Positions 37,294-45,697 are shown, counted from the stretch's first letter. The stretch is 64,000 nt of DNA from JBCBKL01 sp038521825 (GCA_038521825.1 JBCBKL010000016.1:1-64000); one strand, 5' to 3'. Notes: a model not told the origin generated them from the sequence alone. Program-made: numbers and translations.

Positions 37294-38122
37294 CCTGACA
37301 AAAGTTGCCGCGGTCAGTTTGGCCGCACTTATCTCCCTGGCGGGGTCTGTCGATGCGCAAACATCGGACCTTGTGTCTCAGAACGCGTTGCGAGTCTGTG
37401 CAGACCCTGCAAACTTTCCGATGTCATCGCAGGACGAGACCGGGTACGAAAATAAGCTGGCTGCGTTGGTGGCGGCCAAGCTTGACCTGCCGGTCGAATA
37501 TGTCTGGTATCCGCAAGCTACTGGATTCATCCGCCAAACCTTGCGCGCCAAGCGATGTGACATTGTCATGGGGTATGCGCAGGGGCACGAGTTGGTTCTG
37601 AACACCAACCACTACTTCACTTCCGTCTACACCCTGATCACACCAGCGGACAGCGACCTTTCGGGGGTAGACACACTTGCCGATCCAGCCCTCCAGGGGC
37701 GTCGCATCGGCATCATTGCGGGCACGCCGCCCGCAGCGCATATGGCGCGCAACGGGTTGTTGGCCAAGGCCAAGCCCTACAATCTCGTTGTCGACCGCCG
37801 CCATGAAAGCCCCGTGATCAACATGCTCGACGACCTCAAGTCTGGCGAGACGGACGCGGCGATCATCTGGGGACCGCTGGGGGGGCCGCTGGTTAAGGCA
37901 AAGTATCCAGGCATGGTGGTAACACCGCTCGTAAAAGAGACTTTACCGCCGCGGCTGTTCTTTCGCATCACAATGGGCGTCCGGCAGGGCGAAAAAGTCT
38001 GGCAGCGCAAGCTGAATTCACTCATTCGGCGCCATCAGGACGAGATCAATGCGCTTTTGGTCGAGGCTGGCGTCCCATTGGTCAGCGATCTGGGTACAGA
38101 GGTTTTGGAGATCTCGAAGTGA
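37277..38122 (+). CDS. xoxJ: XoxJ periplasmic binding-protein-like accessory
   Basis: 281 residues with a signal peptide (AAVSLAALISLAGSVDAQ). Family-3 solute-binding fold: LRVCADPANFPMSSQDETGYENKLAALVA, GYAQGHELVLNTNHYFTSVYTL and AAIIWGPLGGPLV. MxaJ/XoxJ proteins do not import a solute but interact with the methanol dehydrogenase, possibly assisting maturation. It overlaps xoxG and, as ATGA-like coupling, the next gene. Confidence 0.92.
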   Translation: MPVWADLTKVAAVSLAALISLAGSVDAQTSDLVSQNALRVCADPANFPMSSQDETGYENKLAALVAAKLDLPVEYVWYPQATGFIRQTLRAKRCDIVMGYAQGHELVLNTNHYFTSVYTLITPADSDLSGVDTLADPALQGRRIGIIAGTPPAAHMARNGLLAKAKPYNLVVDRRHESPVINMLDDLKSGETDAAIIWGPLGGPLVKAKYPGMVVTPLVKETLPPRLFFRITMGVRQGEKVWQRKLNSLIRRHQDEINALLVEAGVPLVSDLGTEVLEISK

Positions 38123-38664
38123 TCCGCGTTTTTGTCGCTTGCGTCTTGATAGGGCAGGCGGCCTGGGCGCAAACGGTGCCTGAACCCGAAGACTACCGCA
38201 TGGACAAGTATCGCGGTCCGGTGCCGTCGACGATTGCCGGGGGAACTGTCGTCGGACCGCAAGAGGCATACACGCTTTGGCAAGACGGGGCCGGTTTTAT
38301 TGACGTTCTACCGCAAGCCCCCAAACCTGCCAACTTGCCCGCGGGAACCATCTGGCGCGACAAGCCCCGTAATTCAATCCCGGGTGCCCTTTGGTTGCCC
38401 AATGTCGGCTACGGCTTGATCGCCGATGTCACGGCCGACTATTTTCGACGTGGATTGGATGAGGCAACAGCCGGCCAGAAAGACGCACCGGTTGTCTTGT
38501 TCTGTCTAGAGGATTGCTGGATGAGCTGGAACGCCGCCAAACGCGCAATCGAATGGGGCTATACCCGCGTCTATTGGTTGCCCGAAGGGACGGACGGCTG
38601 GCAGCTGTGGGACTATCCCCTGGAACGGGTAACGCCTTTGGAGCCGCGACCGCAGGCGGGGTAA
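38119..38664 (+). CDS. PQQ-dependent catabolism-associated CXXCW protein (rhodanese-like)
   Basis: 181 residues with a signal peptide (ACVLIGQAAWAQ). Rhodanese-like fold with the diagnostic CLEDCW in VVLFCLEDCWMSWNAAKRAIEWGY, and IPGALWLPNVGYG. The C-x-x-C-W pair at the rhodanese active-site loop may do thiol or sulfane-sulfur chemistry, which would fit the SoxYZ-like carriers in this region. Coupled to xoxJ by a four-base overlap. Confidence 0.88.
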   Translation: MIRVFVACVLIGQAAWAQTVPEPEDYRMDKYRGPVPSTIAGGTVVGPQEAYTLWQDGAGFIDVLPQAPKPANLPAGTIWRDKPRNSIPGALWLPNVGYGLIADVTADYFRRGLDEATAGQKDAPVVLFCLEDCWMSWNAAKRAIEWGYTRVYWLPEGTDGWQLWDYPLERVTPLEPRPQAG

Positions 38665-38846
38665 TCTGTCATCCCAGCACCGACGGGACCGGCTACTGTG
38701 TTCAGCGTTTGAAAAAACAGCGTACAGAATTGGCAAGTTTTTGGCCAAGAGACCTTGGAGAACGAAAACGGAAGGGGGCGCTCCCGGCGCCAAGCGACTG
38801 CCAAAAGAACAATCGCTGGTTCCGGTGAAATCGGGCGCGAATCCTC

Positions 38847-39653
38847 TCAGAACCCGGCGAGTTTCTTGTGCGCGTGCGTGACCGTGCCGTTCGTGTCGGT
38901 CATGGTCACGTCCACGGATTGTGAGCGGCGTGGCACGGACAGGCCGACGCGCGGGTTTTCCGACAACGAGATCGACCCGGTCATATCCACGTAGGCCGCG
39001 CCGTCCAGATCAATCTCGACCGTTTCGACGTAGCGCATCGGGATGAAGAGCAGCGAAATTTGATCCATTTGCATGCCCGAATGTGAGGGATGGTCGATGT
39101 CGACATCCATCCGGTTCATCCGGTTCAGCAGGGTCGTGGCCGAACCGGCTGGCGGCAAAGTTCCCGTCACTTCGATATTCATTTCGCCCAACGACGCCAA
39201 TGCAGCATCAGGATCGGAGCCGGGCGGGGCAGAACAAGCCCCAAGACCCGACGTTTTGACAAAGGTTTCTGCTACAAAGAGTTGGCCATCGCTGGTTTCT
39301 GCGATCACATGCATCGGTGTTGGCCCGTTCACCCGCATCGTCACATCGAAAAAGAAACTGGGCAACGGGCGGTCCAACGCAAAGACCGCCGAGACCGGCA
39401 TCGGGTTTTCGTCCAGCACGACCGTGACTTTGCCAATCTGAAGCCCCGGAGGTGCCACGATATGTGCGGCCAGCTGTGCGCGGGCATCATCGGGTGTTCG
39501 GTAAGGGGCGTCGATCGAGATAAACCGCGATCCGTCATGCAACGGGCGGTTTCCATACAATTCCTCTTTGATGCCATCCCAGGTCTCGTCCCCGGCTGCA
39601 AAGACAGGCAGAGCGAGGCAACTCATGGCGATGGCAAAGGCGGTGCGTTTCAT
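38847..39653 (-). CDS. Quinoprotein dehydrogenase-associated SoxYZ-like carrier protein (copy 2)
   Basis: 268 residues with a signal peptide (AIAMSCLALPVFA). Shares with copy 1 the opening DETWDGIKEELYGNRPL.. ISIDAPYR, VVLDENPMPV, the cysteine (GLGACSAPPGSD) and the SoxZ-like end (HPSHSGMQMDQ, RYVETVEI, SISLSENPRVGLSV). The Cys environment differs from copy 1 (ACSAPPG versus GCSAPAS). It ends a minus-strand operon and overlaps the propeller gene stop (ATGA). Confidence 0.87.
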   Translation of the reverse strand: MKRTAFAIAMSCLALPVFAAGDETWDGIKEELYGNRPLHDGSRFISIDAPYRTPDDARAQLAAHIVAPPGLQIGKVTVVLDENPMPVSAVFALDRPLPSFFFDVTMRVNGPTPMHVIAETSDGQLFVAETFVKTSGLGACSAPPGSDPDAALASLGEMNIEVTGTLPPAGSATTLLNRMNRMDVDIDHPSHSGMQMDQISLLFIPMRYVETVEIDLDGAAYVDMTGSISLSENPRVGLSVPRRSQSVDVTMTDTNGTVTHAHKKLAGF

Positions 39654-40585
39654 CATTCCTTTCCTCCCAGAAGAAATGTGCCGAAGGCGCGCGGGCCGTC
39701 GCATGTATCTGCTTCGAATAGCACAGAAAGGGACTTTGGGTCTATCACACTGACCGTGTTGTCAAACCAGTTGGCCAGTACGATGCGAGAGCCATCCGGT
39801 GTCGTATCGATACCTTCGGGGTATTCGCCCACGTCAATCTTGGTCTCGTGGGTCAGGGTGGTCAGATCAATTACACTGACCGTGTTTTCGTACTGATTGG
39901 TGACAAAGGCGCGGCCACCGGCAAAAGCCACCCCATAGGGCCGTTCGCCAACCGGAATGGTGGCAAGCATTTCGCCCGAAGCCGGGTCAATAACCGTCAC
40001 GTCATTGCTGCCGACATTGCCGACAAAGAGCCGCCCGCCCGGGTCAAAGCGCAAACCGTAAGGGCGGAGGCCCACCGTCGGTTGGTGCCGGGTCGTCAAA
40101 GTCTCGGCGTCAAAGATCGAGACCTGGTTCGCCTCTTTATCCGCAGACGCCAGATAGCGCCCATCGTCTGACAACGCCAGTCCGGCCGGGGCGGTGCCCG
40201 TCGGCAGCTCTTGCAAAGGCGCCAAAGTGGTCGCGTCCAGCACGAACAGCCGCGCGTTGTACCAGTCAGAGACAAATAACCTGTTGCGGCCCGTATCCAG
40301 GGCCACACCAACGGGCCCGCCATCCAGCCTGGTTTGGGCCAATACCTCGCCCGACAGGATATCGAACCGGCGGATTTCCTTGCTGTCAGGTGAAACGGTG
40401 TAAACCATCCCTTGGGTCACGGCGACACCAGCAGGCTTGCCCTTCACCGACCACTGCCCAACTTCGCTTTGCCCGGTCAGATCGATAATGCCAAGCGTGT
40501 CGTCGGATTGGCACGTGATGTAGGCGGTGTCACCTGCCGCAGCTGTCGCCAGACACAGAAGGCCCGCCTCAAGAACCCGGCGCAC
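39653..40585 (-). CDS. YVTN-type beta-propeller protein
   Basis: 310 residues with a probable signal peptide (LLCLATAAAGDT). Seven repeats of the YVTN type, e.g. NQVSIFDAETLT, NDVTVIDPASGEMLATIPVGERPYGVAF and NTVSVIDLTTLTHETKIDVGEYPEGIDTTPDG. Found in PQQ-dehydrogenase clusters; could scaffold the dehydrogenase with its partners. The 5' end overlaps the MxaD-like gene by 17 bases. Confidence 0.85.
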   Translation of the reverse strand: MRRVLEAGLLCLATAAAGDTAYITCQSDDTLGIIDLTGQSEVGQWSVKGKPAGVAVTQGMVYTVSPDSKEIRRFDILSGEVLAQTRLDGGPVGVALDTGRNRLFVSDWYNARLFVLDATTLAPLQELPTGTAPAGLALSDDGRYLASADKEANQVSIFDAETLTTRHQPTVGLRPYGLRFDPGGRLFVGNVGSNDVTVIDPASGEMLATIPVGERPYGVAFAGGRAFVTNQYENTVSVIDLTTLTHETKIDVGEYPEGIDTTPDGSRIVLANWFDNTVSVIDPKSLSVLFEADTCDGPRAFGTFLLGGKE

Positions 40586-41111
40586 CGAACTTTTCCACTA
40601 GGGCGTCAAGACCCGCCTGGTAAACGCCGGTCACGGCTGCAACAGCGGCTGCGTCACTTAGATGTTCGGGGGGATCATTGTTTGGATAACCCCGATAAAA
40701 CGCACCGCGCCATTCTATCAGGCTGCCGCCGCCGTCCCGTGGTTTGACCGTCAGATGCGAGGAATAGTTGGTCACCGGAAGCACTTCGACCGCCACTTCG
40801 GTAATACGGTAGGAATAGCTCATCTTCTCGTCGCTGAACTTGTATAGGATTTCCGCGATGGTGGGCCCGTTCTCTTCCGCCAGTGTCAGGATGCGGGTTG
40901 CGTCAATCTGGTTCCCATATTCCCCGGTCGATGAATGAACAGCCGGATGCCATGACATGTCCTGAAAATTTCCAATCCCGGCCCAAACCTCAGCCGGTTC
41001 AGCCGCGACTTCGGCCGTAACAGTCACCTTCTGCCGTGTAGGCCCGTGCGCCAGCGCCAAACCGGGCAGCAAGGCCACGGTCATCGCTGCCAAAAGGCTT
41101 CTTCTCTTCAT
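40569..41111 (-). CDS. mxaD: MxaD-like periplasmic SRPBCC-fold protein
   Basis: 180 residues with a signal peptide (LLAAMTVALLPGLALA). The START/SRPBCC fold is marked by KVTVTAEVAAEPAEVWAGIGNFQDMSWHPAV and SLIEWRGAFYRGYPNNDPPEHLSDAAAV. MxaD stimulates electron transfer between methanol dehydrogenase and its cytochrome in Methylobacterium; the same role with XoxF/XoxG is inferred. ATGA overlap with the gene before it. Confidence 0.82.
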   Translation of the reverse strand: MKRRSLLAAMTVALLPGLALAHGPTRQKVTVTAEVAAEPAEVWAGIGNFQDMSWHPAVHSSTGEYGNQIDATRILTLAEENGPTIAEILYKFSDEKMSYSYRITEVAVEVLPVTNYSSHLTVKPRDGGGSLIEWRGAFYRGYPNNDPPEHLSDAAAVAAVTGVYQAGLDALVEKFGAPGS

Positions 41112-41614
41112 TTGGTTTCCTCCCTGAAGATCCTGTTCTTGAGGATGTACCGCATCCCGCGTTTCCACGTATCGTCGGTATTGCCCCGGATGCTGGTTGC
41201 CCCAGCTTTCACCAGTCGCCCTGTCTCGCCGTCCCGCAATTGCAAATTGATCGACAAAAGCGCGTCCGAAATCTTGTTCAGCTCACCCAGCAGGATGAAA
41301 TCTGCGCCCAGCTTCTTTGCCATACGCACATCGCAGCCATAGCAGTTTGCGGGATTGGACACGCGGTCCAGATCATCCGCGACCGGAGCAAGATCGAGCA
41401 GGTCAAACCCCTCGGCGACAAACCATTCTGCGGCCATGGCTTCGACAAGTTTCAGGCGTTCAAGCTCCGCAGGATCAATCTGCGAAGGCGTCAGCGTGCT
41501 TGCCGCCGTTTTTTGTGATGAGCTGTCGGTCATATGCATTCCGAAAAACGCAACAGAACCACCTGCAGAGGCGAAAGTGGTTAATGCGAGAAAGAGAAGT
41601 AAAATCAGTCTCAT
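41108..41614 (-). CDS. Exported DUF2380-like protein
   Basis: 168 residues from the ATG at 41614 with signal peptide (LLLFLALTTFASAG). The segment VAFFGMHMTDSS.. ANCYGCDVRMAKKLGADFILLGELNKISDALLSINLQLRDGETG resembles proteins that form a beta-alpha fold like the DUF2380/TolB N-domain. A CYGC cysteine pair is present. First gene of a four-gene minus-strand operon, divergent from the binding-protein gene. Confidence 0.7.
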   Translation of the reverse strand: MRLILLLFLALTTFASAGGSVAFFGMHMTDSSSQKTAASTLTPSQIDPAELERLKLVEAMAAEWFVAEGFDLLDLAPVADDLDRVSNPANCYGCDVRMAKKLGADFILLGELNKISDALLSINLQLRDGETGRLVKAGATSIRGNTDDTWKRGMRYILKNRIFREETK

Positions 41615-41620
41615 ATGGCC

Positions 41621-41639
41621 ATTCTTAAGAAATAAGAAT
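41621..41639. promoter_or_regulatory. Inverted repeat ATTCTTA-N5-TAAGAAT in divergent promoter
   Basis: A 7+5+7 perfect inverted repeat seven bases upstream of the minus-strand ATG at 41614 and 112 bases before the plus-strand ATG at 41751. Its core TCTTA-N5-TAAGA is the same as in front of pqqA (12020-12034). TAAGA recurs again at 41641-41647 (GTAAGAC) as an extra half-site. Confidence 0.5.
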
Positions 41640-41750
41640 CGTAAGACATGGTGGGCTTGGTACTGTTCCCAAAACAAGCGCGCCAAAGGTATCGGTTTCA
41701 AAGGCGTGCGGACTACAGCGCGGGGGGAGTCCGCGTTTTTGGGAGGAACC

Positions 41751-42938
41751 ATGCGCGATGTTTTTGTGCCATTGCTTGCGGCGTTCGCACTGTATCTGTC
41801 GGCTGTTGCCGCGGCTGCGATAGATGTGCGCGCGGCGGTTTTGCGTGTCGATTACCAGGCGCAACTTCCAATCTCTCGCTTTGACCTGATCCCGGATGAT
41901 CTGGGGTTTGCCGGAGCCCTCTTGGCGGACGATGACAACGCGACGACCGGCGCATTTCTGGGTCACACCTATGAAACATCCCACATCGCCGCGACGCCTG
42001 AAACGGCGGATGCGGCCCTGGACGAAATTCTGGCTTCGGGGGCCAAGCTGATTGTGATCGCCGCGCGCGCCGAAGATGTCCTGCGTCTTGCTGACAAGGC
42101 GGCCAATGCCGGTGCATTGGTGTTCAATGCCCAAGCGTCCGACATGGCCTTGCGGGACGGCGAGTGCCGCGCCAACCTGCTGCACACGGCCACCAGCTAT
42201 GCCCAGCAGGCGGATGCCGTTGCCCAATTCGCGATTTGGAAGAAATGGCGCGATTGGGTGCTGATTTTGGGATCTAACCCTGCCGATGTTGCATTGGCGG
42301 ATGCTTACCGTCGTGCCGCACGGAAATTCGGCGCCAAGATCGTGGAAGAGCGGACATTCGAGGACACTGGCGGCTCGCGCCGCACGGATTCCGGTCATGT
42401 CTTGGTGCAAAAGCAGTTGCCGCTGTTCATGCAGGATCTCAAGCCGCATGACATTGTGATCGCGGCGGATGAAACGGATTATTTCGCTGCCTACCTTCCT
42501 TACCACCTGTGGGACCCACGCCCTGTTATGGGGTCGGCCGGGCTGAAGCCTGCGCAGATGCACGGCGGGCACGAAGCCTACGGCGCGACGCAACTGCAGA
42601 ACCGGTTTGAAAAGATCGCGACTCGGTACATGAAGGACGTCGATTACAACGTCTGGATCGCTTTGCGCGCCGTCGGAGAGGCCGTGACCCGGGCCAATAC
42701 GGCCGATCCGGATGGCGTCAAGGCATACTTGTTGTCCGACCAGTTCGAGCTAGCCGGGTTCAAGGGTCATCAGGTCAATTTTCGCGATTGGAACGGGCAG
42801 ATGCGCCAGCAGGTCCTTCTGTTCAACAACCACATCACCGTCACGGTCAGCCCCCAGGACGGGTTTCTTCACCAAAATGCTGTGCAGGACACGCTGGGTC
42901 TCGACCGGCCTGAGTCTAACTGTACCGCGTTCAACTGA
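41751..42938 (+). CDS. ABC substrate-binding protein of the PQQ-alcohol-dehydrogenase system (PedA1/LutA-like)
   Basis: 395 residues from ATG 41751 (TTGGGAGGAACC upstream); a signal peptide (LLAAFALYLSAVAAAA) follows. Type I periplasmic-binding fold: LLADDDNATTGAFLGHTYE, LIVIAARAEDVLRLADKA, VLILGSNPADVALADAYRRAARKFGAKIVEERTFED, and the C-terminal DGFLHQNAVQDTLGLDRPESNC. This family is the binding component of the ABC system at 14723-16230. Homologous systems in Pseudomonas putida and Methylobacterium are linked to growth with scarce lanthanides. Confidence 0.87.
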   Translation: MRDVFVPLLAAFALYLSAVAAAAIDVRAAVLRVDYQAQLPISRFDLIPDDLGFAGALLADDDNATTGAFLGHTYETSHIAATPETADAALDEILASGAKLIVIAARAEDVLRLADKAANAGALVFNAQASDMALRDGECRANLLHTATSYAQQADAVAQFAIWKKWRDWVLILGSNPADVALADAYRRAARKFGAKIVEERTFEDTGGSRRTDSGHVLVQKQLPLFMQDLKPHDIVIAADETDYFAAYLPYHLWDPRPVMGSAGLKPAQMHGGHEAYGATQLQNRFEKIATRYMKDVDYNVWIALRAVGEAVTRANTADPDGVKAYLLSDQFELAGFKGHQVNFRDWNGQMRQQVLLFNNHITVTVSPQDGFLHQNAVQDTLGLDRPESNCTAFN

Positions 42939-42952
42939 TTATGGAGCCGCGC

Positions 42953-43921
42953 ATGAAACCCCTACTTCTCTCCTCAGCGCTACTCGCCATGGCTTTGCCG
43001 GCCTATGCCGGCAAAGCGTTTATCTCGAACGAGCGTGGTAACACGATCACCGTTCTGGACACCGAAACGTGGGAGGTTGAAACCGAGTTCTTTGGCGGAA
43101 ACCGGCCCCGTGGAATCACCGTATCGCCGGATGGAACAAAGCTGTATGTTTGTGCGTCGGACGACAATATCGTTCGTGTGTTCGACACCGCGACGTACGA
43201 AGAATTGCCCAGCCTGCCGTCCGGTCCCGACCCCGAACTGTTCATTATCGAACCGTCCGGCGAGCGGCTGTACATCGCGAACGAGGACGATAATCTGGTG
43301 ACTGTGACCAACACGGAAACGCGCACGGTGATTGCCGAGGTGCCCGTGGGTGTCGAACCCGAAGGGATGGGCATGAGCCCGGACGCCAAATGGGTAGTGA
43401 ATACGTCCGAAACCACCAACATGGCGCACTTCATCTCGACCGAGGATTACAAGATCAAGCACAACGTGCTGGTCGATCAGCGCCCGCGCTATGCGCAGTA
43501 CACGGCCGACGGCAAACGCCTGTTTGTCACATCCGAGATTGGCGGCACCGTATCGGTCATGGACATTGCCGAGGATGGTGCCCCGACAGTGGTTGGCAAA
43601 ATCAGCTTTGAAGTACCCAATGTGCAACCCGAATGGTTGCAACCCGTCGGCGCCAAGGTCACCGCAGATGGCACAAGGTTGTTCGTGGCCCTGGGCCCGG
43701 CCAACCGGGTCGCTGTTGTTGACGCGCAAAGCCTCGAGGTGCTTGATTATATCCTTGTCGGGCAGCGTGTCTGGCAGCTCGATTTCACGCCGGACGGCAA
43801 ATACCTGCTGACCACCAACGGCAATTCCAACGATATCACGGTGATCGATGTGGCCCGGGAAAAGGCCATTCGGTCAGTCCAGGTGGGCGACCAGCCTTGG
43901 GGTGTCGTGACAATTGACTGA
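42953..43921 (+). CDS. PQQ-dependent catabolism-associated beta-propeller protein
   Basis: 322 residues from ATG 42953, with GGAG six bases upstream; signal peptide LLSSALLAMALPAYA. YVTN repeats such as GNTITVLDTETWEVETEFFGGNRPRGITVSPDGTKLYVCASDDN and RVFDTATYEE. It follows the binding-protein gene as in other PQQ-ADH clusters. It is a second, distant paralogue of the propeller at 39653. Confidence 0.87.
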   Translation: MKPLLLSSALLAMALPAYAGKAFISNERGNTITVLDTETWEVETEFFGGNRPRGITVSPDGTKLYVCASDDNIVRVFDTATYEELPSLPSGPDPELFIIEPSGERLYIANEDDNLVTVTNTETRTVIAEVPVGVEPEGMGMSPDAKWVVNTSETTNMAHFISTEDYKIKHNVLVDQRPRYAQYTADGKRLFVTSEIGGTVSVMDIAEDGAPTVVGKISFEVPNVQPEWLQPVGAKVTADGTRLFVALGPANRVAVVDAQSLEVLDYILVGQRVWQLDFTPDGKYLLTTNGNSNDITVIDVAREKAIRSVQVGDQPWGVVTID

Positions 43922-43955
43922 TTAAAAAAGGGCAGGATGGCCTAAAGGGAGAGAG

Positions 43956-44402
43956 ATGATGAAGAAACTGATCGCAGCCGCCATGTTGGCCTGCTTTGCT
44001 GCACCGGTGGCTGCTGCACCTCTTTGCGATGATCTGGGCTTTGCCGGACTTTTGGCAAAGTGCAACCGGGGCGACACAATCGATCTAACGCTCGCATCGG
44101 GTCAACCGTTGCACGAAACCGGGCAGGTCATGCTGCAATCGGGGGCTTACTACAAGCTCCAGATCACGGCTGATGGGTCGGCGGAACTGGCCGTTGAGGG
44201 GCCAGATTTTTTTCGCGCGATCTGGATGAACGAGATCGTCATCAACAAAATCGAGATCCGCCCAATGGCCATCGATTCAATTGAGTTCGACAAAGAGGGC
44301 GTAGCGGAGCTGTCGTTTATCGCGATAAAGCCGGGCACCCATGTGATCAGGATCCCGGGCTCCAGCGGTGAAACGCAACAAGTCAAAATCTCAATCCAAT
44401 AA
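43956..44402 (+). CDS. Exported hypothetical protein, beta-rich
   Basis: 148 residues with a signal peptide (AAAMLACFAAPVAAAP). A single Cys pair at the start (LCDDLGFAGLLAKCNRGD) may form a disulfide; the rest is beta-strand-like and ends KPGTHVIRIPGSSGETQQVKISIQ, resembling the last strands of a cupredoxin-like fold but without His/Cys/Met copper ligands. Encoded within the PQQ operon. Function unknown. Confidence 0.7.
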   Translation: MMKKLIAAAMLACFAAPVAAAPLCDDLGFAGLLAKCNRGDTIDLTLASGQPLHETGQVMLQSGAYYKLQITADGSAELAVEGPDFFRAIWMNEIVINKIEIRPMAIDSIEFDKEGVAELSFIAIKPGTHVIRIPGSSGETQQVKISIQ

Positions 44403-44414
44403 GGAAGTTCGCCC

Positions 44415-44660
44415 ATGAAACGTATCATTGCGATTGCTGCCCTCGTTGCGACCCCGGCCTTTGCCGAAGACAAGATCAGTGCGGAAACCGTTGAAAAGAT
44501 TGAAGCGTATCTGGCCTCTATCGACTGCCAGATGGACCCCGATGACATCGAGGTCGAGGACGATGGCTATGAACTGGACGATGTGATCTGCAAGGGCGGC
44601 AACCAGTTCGACATCGAGTTGGACAAAGACCTGAACGAGGTGGGTCGCCGTGCCGAATAG
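44415..44660 (+). CDS. Small exported PepSY-like protein
   Basis: 81 residues with a signal peptide (IIAIAALVATPAFA). Acidic mature part (CQMDPDDIEVEDDGYELDDVICKGGNQFDIELDKDLNEV) resembles the PepSY fold and is rich in Asp/Glu (over a third of the mature protein). Two cysteines could be linked. The acidic surface may bind cations, an inference worth testing because the neighbours handle a lanthanide enzyme. AGGAAG precedes the ATG. Confidence 0.7.
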   Translation: MKRIIAIAALVATPAFAEDKISAETVEKIEAYLASIDCQMDPDDIEVEDDGYELDDVICKGGNQFDIELDKDLNEVGRRAE

Positions 44661-44734
44661 ACGCGGATCATATAGGGCGATGTAGGCTCCTTCTTTGTGA
44701 TGGAGCATCTTTGCGTTTCAAAGGGAGCAAAGAC

Positions 44735-45697
44735 ATGCGTCTTTTTGCACTGGCCGTAGTGGCCGCAGTTTGGGGATCCGCCGCGCTGGCACAGGATTTG
44801 CCAACGATCAAAGCCGCTGTTCTCAAGATCGGGACCGTGAATTGGGAACTGGCAACGATCACCGAGAACGGGTTGGACGAAGCGAATGGCTTTACGTTGG
44901 ATGTTCAGCCCTACGCGGACAACGGTGCCACGCGCATTGCCGTCGAAGGTGGCGAGGCCGACATCGCAGTTGCCGACTGGATCTGGGTCGCGCGGCAAAG
45001 GGCGGCAGGAAAGGACTATGTCTTTATCCCGTACTCCAAGGCCGTCGGAGGCGTGGTTGTACCCAAAGACAGTGACGCAGAAACCCTCGCTGATCTGGCC
45101 GGAGGCAAGGTCGGTATTGCAGGGGGTCCACTGGACAAATCCTGGCTTATCCTGCGCGCCTATGCCCAGCAGGAATATGGGTTCGACCTCAAGGCCGAAA
45201 CCGAGCAAGTGTATGGCGCTCCCCCGCTCATCTTCAAAACCGCACTTGGCGGCGATCTGAACGGCGCGATCAACTTTTGGCACTTCCTGGCCAAGATGAA
45301 GGCGTCCGGCATGAAAGAGCTGATCTCGGTCGAAACGGCGGCCCAGGCACTTGGGTTGGACACGAACACACCGCTTCTTGGCTACTTTATGAAGGAGAGC
45401 TTTCTGGCCGAGAACCCAGGCATTGCTCAGGCGTTTTTCGATGCGTCTCGCGCGGCCAAGGACAAGCTGGCAACCGACGATGCAGCATGGGAGGCCATTC
45501 GCCCGCTTATGAATGCCAAGACAGAAGCACAGTTTGAACAGCTTAAAGCAGATTGGATCAAGGGTATTCCCGCGCGCGGTCCAGTAAACGCCGGCGCTGC
45601 GGACAAGATGCTTTCGTTGATGGCAGAACTGGGTGGTGCCGAACTGGTTGGAAAGGCCACGCAAATGCCAGCAGGTCTGTTCGCCGATATTGAGTAG
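44735..45697 (+). CDS. ABC transporter substrate-binding protein (NitT/TauT type)
   Basis: 320 residues from ATG 44735 (GGGAGCAAAGAC upstream) with signal peptide (FALAVVAAVWGSAALAQ). SsuA/TauA-like fold: IGTVNWELATITENGLDEANGF, VEGGEADIAVADWIWVARQRAAGKDY, GGPLDKSWLILRAYAQQEYGFDL, GDLNGAINFWHF. The substrate is unknown. It is followed directly by its permease and ATPase genes (start immediately after the stop). Confidence 0.88.
   Translation: MRLFALAVVAAVWGSAALAQDLPTIKAAVLKIGTVNWELATITENGLDEANGFTLDVQPYADNGATRIAVEGGEADIAVADWIWVARQRAAGKDYVFIPYSKAVGGVVVPKDSDAETLADLAGGKVGIAGGPLDKSWLILRAYAQQEYGFDLKAETEQVYGAPPLIFKTALGGDLNGAINFWHFLAKMKASGMKELISVETAAQALGLDTNTPLLGYFMKESFLAENPGIAQAFFDASRAAKDKLATDDAAWEAIRPLMNAKTEAQFEQLKADWIKGIPARGPVNAGAADKMLSLMAELGGAELVGKATQMPAGLFADIE

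Noticed and set aside
41355..41750. N-terminal extension of the binding-protein frame
   Set aside because: It is antisense to the minus-strand DUF2380-like gene and lies before a clear ribosome site and signal peptide at 41751.
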